Assembly (NCBI GenBank): GCA_026003495.1
Contig: BPHK01000001.1
Coordinates: 372,001 to 436,000 of the forward strand
Source of the DNA: Candidatus Kapaibacterium sp.
GTDB lineage: Bacteria > Bacteroidota > Ignavibacteria > Kapaibacteriales > NICIL-2
Length of the DNA: 64,000 nucleotides
Direction of reading: 5' to 3'
Positions 19,917-28,947 of the stretch are shown here, piece after piece (within the stretch, counting starts at the first letter, position 1; every line of letters begins with the position of its first letter). Made by a program: the position numbers and the translations under genes. The notes under the pieces are model-generated. The model saw only the letters and a program-made list of their open reading frames with translations, was not told the DNA's origin and made no database searches.

Positions 19917-20291
19917 ATGTTTACGCGTGGTCTTGCGACGATTCTGCTCTTGGTGCTTTCGAATACGTTCATGACATTCGCGTGGTATGGGCACCTCCGC
20001 TATAGTGGCCAGCTCGGCGTCGAGCGATTCGGCGTCGCAGGGGTGATCGTCATCAGTTGGCTGATTGCGCTGTTTGAATACCTGTTCATGATTCCAGCCA
20101 ATCGCATTGGATTCGTCGGCACGGGCGGACCGTTCACGCTTTTTCAGCTCAAGATCATCCAGGAGGCGATCAACCTTGTGGTGTTCACGATCATCGCTGT
20201 CGCAGTCTTCAAAAGCCAGCATCTGGCATGGAACCATGCGGTTGGATTCGTGTTGCTCCTTGCGGCAGTGTACTTTTTCTTCCGCTCGTAA
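19917..20291 (+). CDS. DMT-family small membrane protein (DUF486)
   Basis: 124 residues with four hydrophobic segments. The opening MFTRGLATILLLVLSNTFMTFAWYGHL closely matches the DUF486 pattern (LLLxLSNxFMTFAWYGHLK), as does IVISWLIALFEYLFMIPANRIG. Transport substrate is unknown for the family. ATG at 19917 is preferred to the in-frame start at 19851 because homologues begin at this helix. It is followed 2 nt later by the next gene, so it heads a three-gene operon with rmlA. Confidence 0.85.
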   Translation: MFTRGLATILLLVLSNTFMTFAWYGHLRYSGQLGVERFGVAGVIVISWLIALFEYLFMIPANRIGFVGTGGPFTLFQLKIIQEAINLVVFTIIAVAVFKSQHLAWNHAVGFVLLLAAVYFFFRS

Positions 20292-20293
20292 CG

Positions 20294-20746
20294 ATGGAGA
20301 TTTCCGACGACACATTGGCAGTGGTTGCGTACTTGCAAGAGTACAGCGGCAACAATCTCCGCAAGCCGGACGATCTCGCAATAGTGCTTGAGCTGTGCGC
20401 ACTCCAAACTGATGCGGCGCTGGCACAGCGGATCATTACCAGTGGTGCTGCTCTCTGGCGGGTGTACCGCGCACTTCGTCGCATGCGGCGTGGCGACGAA
20501 GGATACCGCCAACTCGAGGATGAGTTCACCGCGCAGGTCAACGAGTTTCGGCTTGGCATTGCTACTGCGCTCGACGCAACCGACGAGGAACCGCTCCTGG
20601 AACGATTTCAAGCAGTGTACATGGAACTGACCACGGGTGCGCTCCGGAACGTCGTTGACTTCGCCCACGACTTTGCATACCTCAAGCAGCTCCAGAACGA
20701 CCAACGCTGGGGCGGATCATCTTCACCATCTCCACAGGAGCAATGA
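20294..20746 (+). CDS. hypothetical helical protein
   Basis: 150 residues, predicted almost wholly helical, with no signal peptide or membrane segment and a Ser/Pro/Gln-rich tail. I recognise no domain. The start at 20294 lies 2 nt after the DUF486 stop and its own stop overlaps the rmlA start (ATGA), so it is very likely translated as part of that operon. Confidence 0.75.
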   Translation: MEISDDTLAVVAYLQEYSGNNLRKPDDLAIVLELCALQTDAALAQRIITSGAALWRVYRALRRMRRGDEGYRQLEDEFTAQVNEFRLGIATALDATDEEPLLERFQAVYMELTTGALRNVVDFAHDFAYLKQLQNDQRWGGSSSPSPQEQ

Positions 20747-21624
20747 CCAAAGGAATCGTGCTCGCTGGCGGCAGTGGCACGCGGCTCTATCCGATGACCG
20801 CTGTCCAGAGCAAGCAGCTCCAGCCGGTCTACGATAAGCCGATGATTTACTATCCGCTGGCAACTCTCATGCTGGCTGGAATTCGCCAGATCCTCATCAT
20901 TTCGACGCCGCACGATACACCAGCGCTCGAGCGCCTCTTGGGCGACGGCAGCCAGTGGGGCATTCACCTCCGCTACGCCGTCCAGCCGCAGCCACGCGGA
21001 ATCGCAGAAGCATTCACCATCGGTGCGGACTTTATCGGGAGCGAGCAAGTGTGCTTGATTTTGGGCGACAACCTATTCTACGGCAAGCTTGACTTCCTCC
21101 GTCGCGCCCTTGCGACGAACGACGGTGCAACAATTTTCGCCTATCGCGTCCAGGATCCCGAGCGGTACGGCGTCGTCGAGTTCGCTCCCGATGGGCGAGT
21201 GCTGAGCATCGAAGAAAAACCTCGCCAGCCGCGCTCCTCCTATGCGATTCCTGGGCTGTATGTGTTCACGCCGGATGTTGTCGAGCTTGCGGGAATGCTC
21301 CGCCCGAGCCCGCGGGGTGAACTGGAGATTACCGATTTGCAGCGGCTCTACTTGGAGCGCGGACGCTTGCGGGCAGAGTTGATCGGGCGTGGCGTTGCGT
21401 GGCTCGATACCGGGACACCCGAAGCATTGCTCGAAGCAAGCCAGTTCATTCACGCCATCGAAAAGCGTCAGGGTTTGAAGATTGCATGCTTGGAGGAAAT
21501 CGCGCTCTACGAAGGTTTTATCACTCGTGAGGAGTTGCTTCGGTACATCGAGCAACTGCCGAAGTGTTCGTACCGCGACTACTGCCTCCGCATTGCAGTG
21601 GAAGCAACACTGCACGTGGGCTAA
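20743..21624 (+). CDS. rmlA: glucose-1-phosphate thymidylyltransferase
   Basis: Makes dTDP-glucose, first step to dTDP-rhamnose and related sugars for surface polysaccharide. 293 residues, usual size. The nucleotide-binding signature GGSGTRLYPMT sits at residues 9-19, with SKQLQPVYDKPMIYYPL next. Later LILGDNLFYG and GVAWLDTGTPEALLEAS are diagnostic of RmlA/RfbA. It overlaps the previous gene by 4 nt, and its last 4 nt overlap the convergent rtcB stop. The other rml genes are not in the window. Confidence 0.95.
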   Translation: MTKGIVLAGGSGTRLYPMTAVQSKQLQPVYDKPMIYYPLATLMLAGIRQILIISTPHDTPALERLLGDGSQWGIHLRYAVQPQPRGIAEAFTIGADFIGSEQVCLILGDNLFYGKLDFLRRALATNDGATIFAYRVQDPERYGVVEFAPDGRVLSIEEKPRQPRSSYAIPGLYVFTPDVVELAGMLRPSPRGELEITDLQRLYLERGRLRAELIGRGVAWLDTGTPEALLEASQFIHAIEKRQGLKIACLEEIALYEGFITREELLRYIEQLPKCSYRDYCLRIAVEATLHVG

Positions 21625-22826
21625 TCCTTGTAGGGATCGAAGTCGTGCTCCCCGGCCATTGCGACGCCCAGGGGGTAGAGTGTCCAGAGGATGCGGATTG
21701 TTCCTTCGTGGCGAGCAAGCACCTCGCGGAGCGGTTTATAGCACTGGGGCGCTTCGTCGGCACCGCCACCGCGAAGCTCAATGCCACGCGACCGAAGCTG
21801 CGCTTGGACCTGCTCGAAGTTGACAAGACCCGGTGATACCTGCACCCAGCGCCCGCGACGCCAGCGACGTTTCCCCGCTGCTTGCGTGCGGCTCATCGTG
21901 CGCCCTGCGCCGTGCACGGTCGTATAGAGTGCACTGCGCGCAAGCTCGCTCTCAATGCCCTCGACGATGACCGCGATGTCTCCCATCGTCGAGCCGATGA
22001 ACGACGCTTGCCCGGGGAATGCCGGTGTACAGCCCTTCCGCACTACCCACCACTGGCGCCCGAAGTGCTCCTCGCGCCAGAGGAAGTTGTGGTGATTGTG
22101 CACGGAGTACGTCGCCTGCGCGCCGAGGATCTCAAGCACCTTCTCCACGACAATATCGCGCCCTGCGTAGGCGTACTCGCCGGCGAGCTCGATTGCAGCA
22201 AGGTATTCCTGGCCGAGTTCCGACCGAGCATCGAAGAGGATTGGCGGCGCATCCATCGAGCCTTCCGGGACGTGGTCGTCGAACGCGCGTCCCTGCGAGA
22301 GCGCAATAAAGCCCATCGTCGTGCGATGCCCGAAACCGCGCGAGCCGAAATGCACTGCCACCCAGAGCCAGCCGTCATCGTCGCGATAAAGGTCCACGTA
22401 GTGGTTACCTCCACCGACAGTGCCGAGCTGTTCTGCAGCTAAGGCGTAGAGCTTCCGCTGGGGCTTGAACTCAGCGCGGGCGATGCGCTCGAGCACTGGG
22501 TGATCAACCGGCTCTTTGCTTTTGCGTCCAACACCAAACGAGATGCGACGGACGATCTCGTCCATCACGCGGGCAATATCCACATCGGCGGCGCGAACAT
22601 TGGTGCGAACTGCCTTGTTGCCACAGGCGATGTCGAACCCAACACCGGAGAGTGAAATTTTATCGCGGTAGGCAACTGCTCCGCCAATCGGATGGCGGTA
22701 CCCGTGATGTGCGTCGGCATTGAGGACGCCAATGTCACCTTCGCCGACGCAGCGCTCGAGCTGCTCGATCGCAGCGCGGTCAATGATATCGCGTCCGAAA
22801 ATTGTTATGTTCTGCTTTCCTGCCAT
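21621..22826 (-). CDS. rtcB: RtcB-family RNA-splicing ligase
   Basis: Joins 2',3'-cyclic phosphate (or 3'-phosphate) and 5'-OH RNA ends using GTP and Mn. The 401-residue protein has the family's metal-binding motifs: NADAHHGYRHPIGG near residue 40, GVGFDIACG (Cys metal ligand), GGGNHYVD, HNHHNF, and the guanylylated-histidine motif TVHGAGRTMSR near 295. It is of the short class of about 400 residues. Neither rtcA, rtcR nor archease is in the window, so regulation is not visible. A 16-nt inverted repeat abuts the start codon. Its role here could be tRNA/rRNA repair after RNA damage (inference). Confidence 0.93.
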   Translation of the reverse strand: MAGKQNITIFGRDIIDRAAIEQLERCVGEGDIGVLNADAHHGYRHPIGGAVAYRDKISLSGVGFDIACGNKAVRTNVRAADVDIARVMDEIVRRISFGVGRKSKEPVDHPVLERIARAEFKPQRKLYALAAEQLGTVGGGNHYVDLYRDDDGWLWVAVHFGSRGFGHRTTMGFIALSQGRAFDDHVPEGSMDAPPILFDARSELGQEYLAAIELAGEYAYAGRDIVVEKVLEILGAQATYSVHNHHNFLWREEHFGRQWWVVRKGCTPAFPGQASFIGSTMGDIAVIVEGIESELARSALYTTVHGAGRTMSRTQAAGKRRWRRGRWVQVSPGLVNFEQVQAQLRSRGIELRGGGADEAPQCYKPLREVLARHEGTIRILWTLYPLGVAMAGEHDFDPYKD

Positions 22827-22842
22827 CGTTCAACGGTGAACG
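22827..22842 (-). repeat. inverted repeat directly upstream of the rtcB start codon
   Basis: CGTTCA and TGAACG, 6 bp, with a 4-nt loop, end exactly at the base before the ATG. In mRNA it would form a small hairpin at the translation start. It may be chance; no T run follows. Confidence 0.35.
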
Positions 22843-22973
22843 AAGATGAGCGTGATGAAATAAACGACGAATGACAGCTTGCTTCTGATTTTGTAAGTTT
22901 GACCTTGCAGCATAGGCTGAGCAGGAAATTGCAACGAACCTCGGAGGAAGCTGTACTGACGCAAGGAGATCCT

Positions 22974-25900
22974 ATGGCATCCGACAGTCAGATCTACGAA
23001 GATTCCTACACCGCAGCTGCGTATTTGAGTTCGTTTGAGGAGCACGAGGAGTGGATGGAAGCCATACTCTCGATGCTCTCGAAGTGGCAGTGGAGCTCGA
23101 TGCGGATTGAAAGTCAGATCGAGCGGCGTTCGTTGCCGGAAGATGATCCTGCTAGAGCACTGTTTGCTACGCTTGAGAAAATTCTCATGCGCGGTGTGCC
23201 AACACGATGTGCCTGGGAGTATGAGGACCATCTGCTCAGGCAACTCATCGAATGGTTACAGATGTTGCGTACAGAGGGTAGTGAACCTCCGGTAAACGTT
23301 CAGCCGCGCAGTGCAACGGATCCAAGGGTAGGATTCGAGATTGAACTGCGTGGTGATATGACGTTCGAGACGATCCTCTCCGACGCAGAGGAGCACTTCA
23401 ATGGAAGATCCCACAATCCTGAAGTACGTTTTGTACTCCCTCCTGCATTGGAGAAAAGTATCAGTAGCGAAGAACATGAGTTCCTCCACTTCATTAGACG
23501 TAATCTACCTGAGCTACAACGCCACGTGCACCCGCAGGCGAGGTTAGCCGACTTGTGTGGGAACGCGGAGCTTGGGCAGCAGCGTGTTGACTTTGCGGTT
23601 CGGTACCGTCAGGTGGTCATTGAAATTGATGGCACTCACCATAACGAGCCTGCTCAACGTGCCAACGATACGGAGCGAGATAAGCATCTTGAGCATGCAG
23701 GATGGAGTGTTGAGCGTATCCCGGCGAGGAGCACAAGTAGTGAAGGTGAAAAGGAGAGAGTATGGGACGGCATTCTAAACCGCTTGTTCAAAGATGACAA
23801 TCTTGATCATAAAAAAATTAAAACTAACTCATCGGATAGGAAATTGTTGAGTTACCTTAAGGAATTCCCTGGTGGAGCGCTCGCGTACGTACTCATCATT
23901 TTACCTCATGCGTTGCACCAACTCATGCACGGCTTAGTGCGGCTCTATGCGAGTCGCATGTTGCCGCATGACCGAGAGTGCACAATCGTTGTTGTTGAGG
24001 AGGATGTACCCGTTGTTGTCGATGCGTTCTGTGCGCTCTGGAGGATGTGGGATGCACTCGCGACGATCTTTCCCGAGTACCCAGCTGCACCGCGCATCAA
24101 GCTTGTAGTCCATGAAAACACGGATATTATACCGCTCCAATACCCAGAGAAAATCGAGATCGAATGGGTAAATTTTTCCGAAATGGAAGACGAGCATCTT
24201 CGGTTGTTAGAGAACGCGGATGTTCTCCTCTCTCACAGTGCCTACCTTGGTGCGTGGCAGCGCGGTGGATGCGAAGATGCTATCGAAAAATATTGCACGG
24301 CACCGAGGATAGCATTTCGGCGGGGATGTTCAGTGGTTGACAATCGGCAGATGACGTATGTAGCCACGCGTCCTCTGGCCGCCTCGCTTAGTATGCTGGA
24401 AGAGCAACTTGTACGTGGAGGAGCGAAATTTGAACAGGCACTCCAAGAGCAGAACAGCCCATCACTACCAGAGGAGATCCGGCGCAGCTACGGAGCACTC
24501 GTCCTCTTTCTGCGGACAATCTTCCGGTTCAAGCGCTTTCGATCGGGGCAGCTTCTCTCCATCACACGGCTACTTCAGCGGAAGGATTCGATCGTACTCT
24601 TACCAACCGGTTCCGGCAAATCACTGATTTATCAATTCACGGGGATGCTGCTGCCAGGGACTGTCCTTGTTGTCGATCCCCTTGTTTCGTTGATGGATGA
24701 CCAGCAGGAAAATATTCGAGCAATGGGTATTGATAGAGTAGGTGCGATTTCAAGCAAGTTAGGTCAGGACGAGAAAGAGCGTATCAACGATCTTCTCGAA
24801 TCTGGCAAACAGTGGTTCCTCTTGTGCGCGCCCGAACGACTGCAGCAAGAGGATTTTCGAGTGCACCTGGTCAGTGCTGCGCGATATTCGACCATTCCTC
24901 TTGCGGTCATAGATGAAGCGCATTGCATATCTGAGTGGGGGCATGATTTCCGCACCGCTTATCTCCATCTGCCGAAAAATCTTCGGCAATATTGTGTTGA
25001 CGAGAGCGGCCGGCATCCGACAATTGCCTGCCTGACTGGCACTGCCTCTCGCGCTGTCTTGCGTGATATTATTGCAGAGACGGACATTCCCGAGGATGCG
25101 ATTATCACGCCGAAGACCTTCGATCGTAAAGAGCTCCGTTTCGAGGTGTTCGTGATCGAGTATGCCAAGGAACGCGACAGTACGCTCGAAGAAGTCATCA
25201 GAAAAATTCCCGATAAACTTGGGATGGCACGCGAGGATTTCTTCGAACTCAAGGGTCCGAAAACCAATGCGGGAATTATCTTCTCTCCCCACGTCAACGG
25301 TAAGCTTGGGGTTGTGGAGCTCTCAAGACGGCTGCGAAACCATGGAAACTGGTTTGGCGGCAATAAACCGAATGACATGTCTGACGAGGAGTTTACAAGG
25401 CATAAGCAAGAAATCCAAGCAAAATTCAAGCGAAACAAGATCCAGGAGTTGGTTGCAACGAAAGCATTTGGCATGGGGATTGACAAGCCCAACATTCGGT
25501 ACACTGTGCATTACTTCGTTCCGCTTTCGATCGAGGCGTTCTACCAAGAGGCAGGTCGCGCAGGGCGAGATGGCCAACCTGCGTACTGCGCCCTGATCTA
25601 CTGCAAAGAAAACGTTCAGCGTGGAAACCAATCGCTCACTGCAGCGACGTATGAGGAGTGGGACGATATCACATCGCAAGTTGAGTACAACAATCGTGGT
25701 GACTTGCTTGTTCTCCTCTATTTCATCTACCATAACTACAAAGGGCTCAGTGACGATATTGAGTCTGTGAAGAATGCATTTCGAAAGTTGAAAGACAGGC
25801 TGGGCACTGTTGAGGGGGAGACCTCCGAATGTACTTTTCCGGTCGCGCATGATAATGACCAAACCGAACAGGCATTGTTTCGACTTATCCGTCTCGGGAT

Positions 25901-26816
25901 CGTCGTTGATTACACAGTCCAGTGGAAGGGACGCAACCAGAAGATCATCACAGTACGCACACGCTGTATTTCCCCAGAGGAAGTACGGTCAAAACTTGCA
26001 GACTACATTACAAAGTACATTCCACGAGCACGCGCTGAGCAGTATTTGAGCAAGGTGCCTCCCAGCGGGAATCTGGATATGGTCGTCGAAAAAGCGATCG
26101 AAGCCCTCATGCAATTTGTGTATGACGAAATTGTCGCCAAGCGGAAGCAAGCACTCCGCGCAATGTGTGACCTTTGTGAGAACTACCGTTCCGAGGAAGA
26201 GTTCCGTCAGGCGATATTGGATTACCTCCAGGAGTCGGAGGAATTTACACGGGAGCTTGTGAAACTTCGTGGCCGAGGTATTCACGAAATTTCTGTGCAA
26301 GTTCTCCGTACGTTGGTCAGCAAAGCTGTGGCGCAAGAGAAGGTAGGCGAACTAATCGGTGCTGTCCAGAAAGAATTGACCGATGATCCACACAATACCG
26401 CACTGCTCTGGCTTCGGATTGCGACACGAGCAGCGCAGGGAGTGCAGAGCTCGACTCTTGTGCAAGATATCCGAGAGTATCTGGATGCGCTGCACATGTT
26501 CTACAACAAATCCTCACAGAGATGGACTATCGAGGACCCCGAACAGTTCGTTCTTGTTGCGCTGGAGGACCTCAGCGAGAGCATCATTGATGAGACGATT
26601 GAAGACGTACTCCGCACTCAGTTTGGAGATGAATTTGTGCTGCAGCTCTATCTCTATGCGCGTGACCACCAGGAGCCGAACGCTGGCACTGGTCGGGGGG
26701 TGCTGCTGCAACGACTACGACTGTACTACTACGCAATTCAACTTCGAAGGATCAAACACAAATGGATGGTCGAATCCACGACAGATGGTTTGTCTCACAA
26801 TAGTCAGCGACAATGA
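22974..26816 (+). CDS. DUF559/Vsr-like nuclease fused to RecQ-type DNA helicase
   Basis: A 1280-residue protein. Residues about 1-160 are helical and unrecognised. Residues 165-275 look like a Vsr/DUF559 PD-(D/E)xK nuclease: a Glu-rich helix (EEHEFLHFIRRNLPE), then RVDFAVRYRQVVIEIDGTHH with Asp206, Glu217, Asp219 and His222, and an ERDKHLEHAGWSVERI segment. Residues 300-470 form an unknown alpha/beta domain. A superfamily 2 helicase follows: RFRSGQLLSITRLLQRKDS (Q-motif region), Walker A LPTGSGKS at 543-550, IDEAHCISEWGHDFR (DEAH at 647-650), TGTAS, and GMGIDKPNIR with QEAGRAGRDG, all RecQ hallmarks. The last 300 residues are helical. AAGGAGA five bases before ATG 22974 decides the start. The stop overlaps the next gene. 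The region is AT-rich against its neighbours. Likely DNA processing, possibly defence. Confidence 0.8.
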   Translation: MASDSQIYEDSYTAAAYLSSFEEHEEWMEAILSMLSKWQWSSMRIESQIERRSLPEDDPARALFATLEKILMRGVPTRCAWEYEDHLLRQLIEWLQMLRTEGSEPPVNVQPRSATDPRVGFEIELRGDMTFETILSDAEEHFNGRSHNPEVRFVLPPALEKSISSEEHEFLHFIRRNLPELQRHVHPQARLADLCGNAELGQQRVDFAVRYRQVVIEIDGTHHNEPAQRANDTERDKHLEHAGWSVERIPARSTSSEGEKERVWDGILNRLFKDDNLDHKKIKTNSSDRKLLSYLKEFPGGALAYVLIILPHALHQLMHGLVRLYASRMLPHDRECTIVVVEEDVPVVVDAFCALWRMWDALATIFPEYPAAPRIKLVVHENTDIIPLQYPEKIEIEWVNFSEMEDEHLRLLENADVLLSHSAYLGAWQRGGCEDAIEKYCTAPRIAFRRGCSVVDNRQMTYVATRPLAASLSMLEEQLVRGGAKFEQALQEQNSPSLPEEIRRSYGALVLFLRTIFRFKRFRSGQLLSITRLLQRKDSIVLLPTGSGKSLIYQFTGMLLPGTVLVVDPLVSLMDDQQENIRAMGIDRVGAISSKLGQDEKERINDLLESGKQWFLLCAPERLQQEDFRVHLVSAARYSTIPLAVIDEAHCISEWGHDFRTAYLHLPKNLRQYCVDESGRHPTIACLTGTASRAVLRDIIAETDIPEDAIITPKTFDRKELRFEVFVIEYAKERDSTLEEVIRKIPDKLGMAREDFFELKGPKTNAGIIFSPHVNGKLGVVELSRRLRNHGNWFGGNKPNDMSDEEFTRHKQEIQAKFKRNKIQELVATKAFGMGIDKPNIRYTVHYFVPLSIEAFYQEAGRAGRDGQPAYCALIYCKENVQRGNQSLTAATYEEWDDITSQVEYNNRGDLLVLLYFIYHNYKGLSDDIESVKNAFRKLKDRLGTVEGETSECTFPVAHDNDQTEQALFRLIRLGIVVDYTVQWKGRNQKIITVRTRCISPEEVRSKLADYITKYIPRARAEQYLSKVPPSGNLDMVVEKAIEALMQFVYDEIVAKRKQALRAMCDLCENYRSEEEFRQAILDYLQESEEFTRELVKLRGRGIHEISVQVLRTLVSKAVAQEKVGELIGAVQKELTDDPHNTALLWLRIATRAAQGVQSSTLVQDIREYLDALHMFYNKSSQRWTIEDPEQFVLVALEDLSESIIDETIEDVLRTQFGDEFVLQLYLYARDHQEPNAGTGRGVLLQRLRLYYYAIQLRRIKHKWMVESTTDGLSHNSQRQ

Positions 26817-28318
26817 TGGAAAATACAGATAACATTTTCGATGAGCTTGTTCGCAGCCTGCAGCAGCTCAAGAGCGCGTCCGAGCAGCTTACGCATGCAC
26901 AAAAGACAGTAAGCAAGGCGGTGACGAATTCGGACTCCGTGATAAAAGCAGCTGAGCACGTCGTGACCGCTACCGAAGAGTTCTTAGCACAGACTGGCAA
27001 GTTCGTCTCCGATATTGGCCGCGAATTCAAGAACCACGCTGAAGCATTCCGTGAATCCATTACGCGGTGTGAGACGGAAATCATCAATGACTACACGCAG
27101 CGTGTCGGGGAGCTCTCGAAAGAGTATGACCAGATTGTGCAGGAATTACGTGCTTCAGAGATCACGCGCTTGGTTCAGGATATTCAGTCAATGCACGAAC
27201 GTCTGCACAGTGCGGTCGAACAGTTCCGTAGCGCGTTCACTGAAGTGATTGGTCATCTCAAGGAAAGCATCCCAACTCCAGAAACGATTGCCTCGATAAC
27301 ACGCGCAGGAATCGAAGCGGGAGTTGAAGGAAGCATACAGATGCTCCGTAGTCAAGCCGAGGAGGTCAGCAGCGCACTTACCGATAGTGTCCGCAACATT
27401 CAAGGGGCAGCGGGCGAGATAGCACAGTCAACCAGTGAGCTTACCGATAAGCTTGCCGGAATCCCAGTGCTCATACGCCAAAATCTAACGGAGACAGCCG
27501 ATCAACTGCTTGATCGGTTCGTGCAGGTGTTACCTGACCCGGAGGATGTTGGCAGTGTTGTTCGCCAAGGGATTGAAATGGGAGTACGGGACGGAATGAA
27601 TGCGATCCACGCTGCGATTGCAGAATTCAATCAATCGCTTGATGGCCGTATCCAACATGTCCAGGACGCTGTCCGGTCAGTCGAGGGTAGTTCTGAGAGT
27701 CTCTCTGACCGGCTGGTGTCGCTTCAATCCCAACTCCAGGATCTTCTCACCGAGGCGCGAAATCACTTGCTCAGCAGTATTACCACGGTTGCCCAGCAGG
27801 CTACAGGGCGTATTCATGAAGACATCGAGCGATTTCAAACCAGTTATCAGCAACGGATGGATAGTTTGCTGGAAAAAATTGCTGCTGCAACCAAGAACAT
27901 CGCGCAAGCATCCTCGTACTTCGAGGAGGTAATCCAATCATTCTTGAGAAATCTCGAGAAATCGAACACACAATTTCAACGCACAACGTTTCAACGAATC
28001 GATGAACTTAGCCACACGCTCTCAGAAACGCTCCATTCCAGATTGAGTGATACATTCCGCGATGATGTCCTCCGGAGCATGGAGCAATCATCGCGGCAAT
28101 ACGAGTCGCTCGTAGTCAAGCTCCAACAATCACTGCAAGCACTGGTCCAATCCAACCGTGATCACGCAACAGCTGTCGGTGGTGCACTTGGTAGAATCGA
28201 GGAAAAAGTTGAGGTGCTCACCCAACGTGCTGCGCAGCAGCAGAAAGATGTCCGTACGATCCTCGTTGCGATTAGCGTGATCGGGTCACTGCTGGCACTG
28301 TTTTTCTTGGTTGTTTAG
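26813..28318 (+). CDS. long coiled-coil protein with C-terminal membrane anchor
   Basis: 501 residues. Nearly the whole length is heptad-rich helix with few Pro or Gly, in segments such as NIFDELVRSLQQLKSASEQ and SLSDRLVSLQSQLQDLLTEA. The only hydrophobic segment is the last 20 residues (TILVAISVIGSLLALFFLVV), so it should be a C-tail-anchored inner-membrane protein with the coil in the cytoplasm. Two similar stretches (PETIASITRAGIEAGVEGSIQ and PDPEDVGSVVRQGIEMGVRDG) indicate an internal duplication of about 95 residues. I do not recognise a family. Its ATG lies within the stop of the helicase gene (ATGATG), so the two are translationally coupled and probably act together. Confidence 0.8.
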   Translation: MMENTDNIFDELVRSLQQLKSASEQLTHAQKTVSKAVTNSDSVIKAAEHVVTATEEFLAQTGKFVSDIGREFKNHAEAFRESITRCETEIINDYTQRVGELSKEYDQIVQELRASEITRLVQDIQSMHERLHSAVEQFRSAFTEVIGHLKESIPTPETIASITRAGIEAGVEGSIQMLRSQAEEVSSALTDSVRNIQGAAGEIAQSTSELTDKLAGIPVLIRQNLTETADQLLDRFVQVLPDPEDVGSVVRQGIEMGVRDGMNAIHAAIAEFNQSLDGRIQHVQDAVRSVEGSSESLSDRLVSLQSQLQDLLTEARNHLLSSITTVAQQATGRIHEDIERFQTSYQQRMDSLLEKIAAATKNIAQASSYFEEVIQSFLRNLEKSNTQFQRTTFQRIDELSHTLSETLHSRLSDTFRDDVLRSMEQSSRQYESLVVKLQQSLQALVQSNRDHATAVGGALGRIEEKVEVLTQRAAQQQKDVRTILVAISVIGSLLALFFLVV

Positions 28319-28326
28319 TAGAGGTC

Positions 28327-28938
28327 CTATCGTAACCCGATGTTGAACCAGAGCTTTTTGAGAGAATGAACCCGGTCAATATCGAGAGGGACTGCGCGCC
28401 GCGTTCCGCGGCACCCGCTGAGGCGTTCGACAAGGTAGGATGTTTTCGTGCATCCCTGTTGAATTGAGCCATAGCGCACTTCATAGCCGAGAAGTGTCGA
28501 GCAATCCTGACTTAGGATCGGCGTGATGATCACCTGTTGCTTGATGTTTTCGTTGTTCGTGGCGATGATGGGTGGGATTTGATTGACACCTCGCAGCTCG
28601 ACCGTTTGACATTTGTCGTTGAGAACGACGGGGTCCGTACGTCGTTGGAGCGTGAGCGTGACTACGTCGCTCCCTTCCTCCGTGCTTGCAACGAGCATGC
28701 TATTGGCAACGTCTATTTGTGAATAGACAATTTCAATCGGCTCGCCGAGGCGGATGCGGTAACTCTGCCCGATGGTGGAGAAGATGAGCTGTTGTTTCGG
28801 CTTCATGGGGATGGGCCTCATCCCTTCTTGTTCGTCGAATGTGACGACGGCCGAATCACTAACATAGTTCGGAGGATGCTGGAGGGTCATGCAGCCACCA
28901 ACGATCGCTGTGACAAGGAGTGCGAGTAATCTTCTCAT
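28327..28938 (-). CDS. predicted lipoprotein, unknown function
   Basis: 203 residues. MRRLLALLVTAIVGGCMT is a lipoprotein signal peptide with lipobox VGGC, so it should be lipid-anchored in the envelope. The mature part is mostly beta and contains four further cysteines; no domain is recognised. It is convergent with the coiled-coil gene (8 nt apart) and lies 9 nt after the next minus-strand gene, so it is probably cotranscribed with it. Confidence 0.65.
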   Translation of the reverse strand: MRRLLALLVTAIVGGCMTLQHPPNYVSDSAVVTFDEQEGMRPIPMKPKQQLIFSTIGQSYRIRLGEPIEIVYSQIDVANSMLVASTEEGSDVVTLTLQRRTDPVVLNDKCQTVELRGVNQIPPIIATNNENIKQQVIITPILSQDCSTLLGYEVRYGSIQQGCTKTSYLVERLSGCRGTRRAVPLDIDRVHSLKKLWFNIGLR

Positions 28939-28947
28939 CGTGCAACC

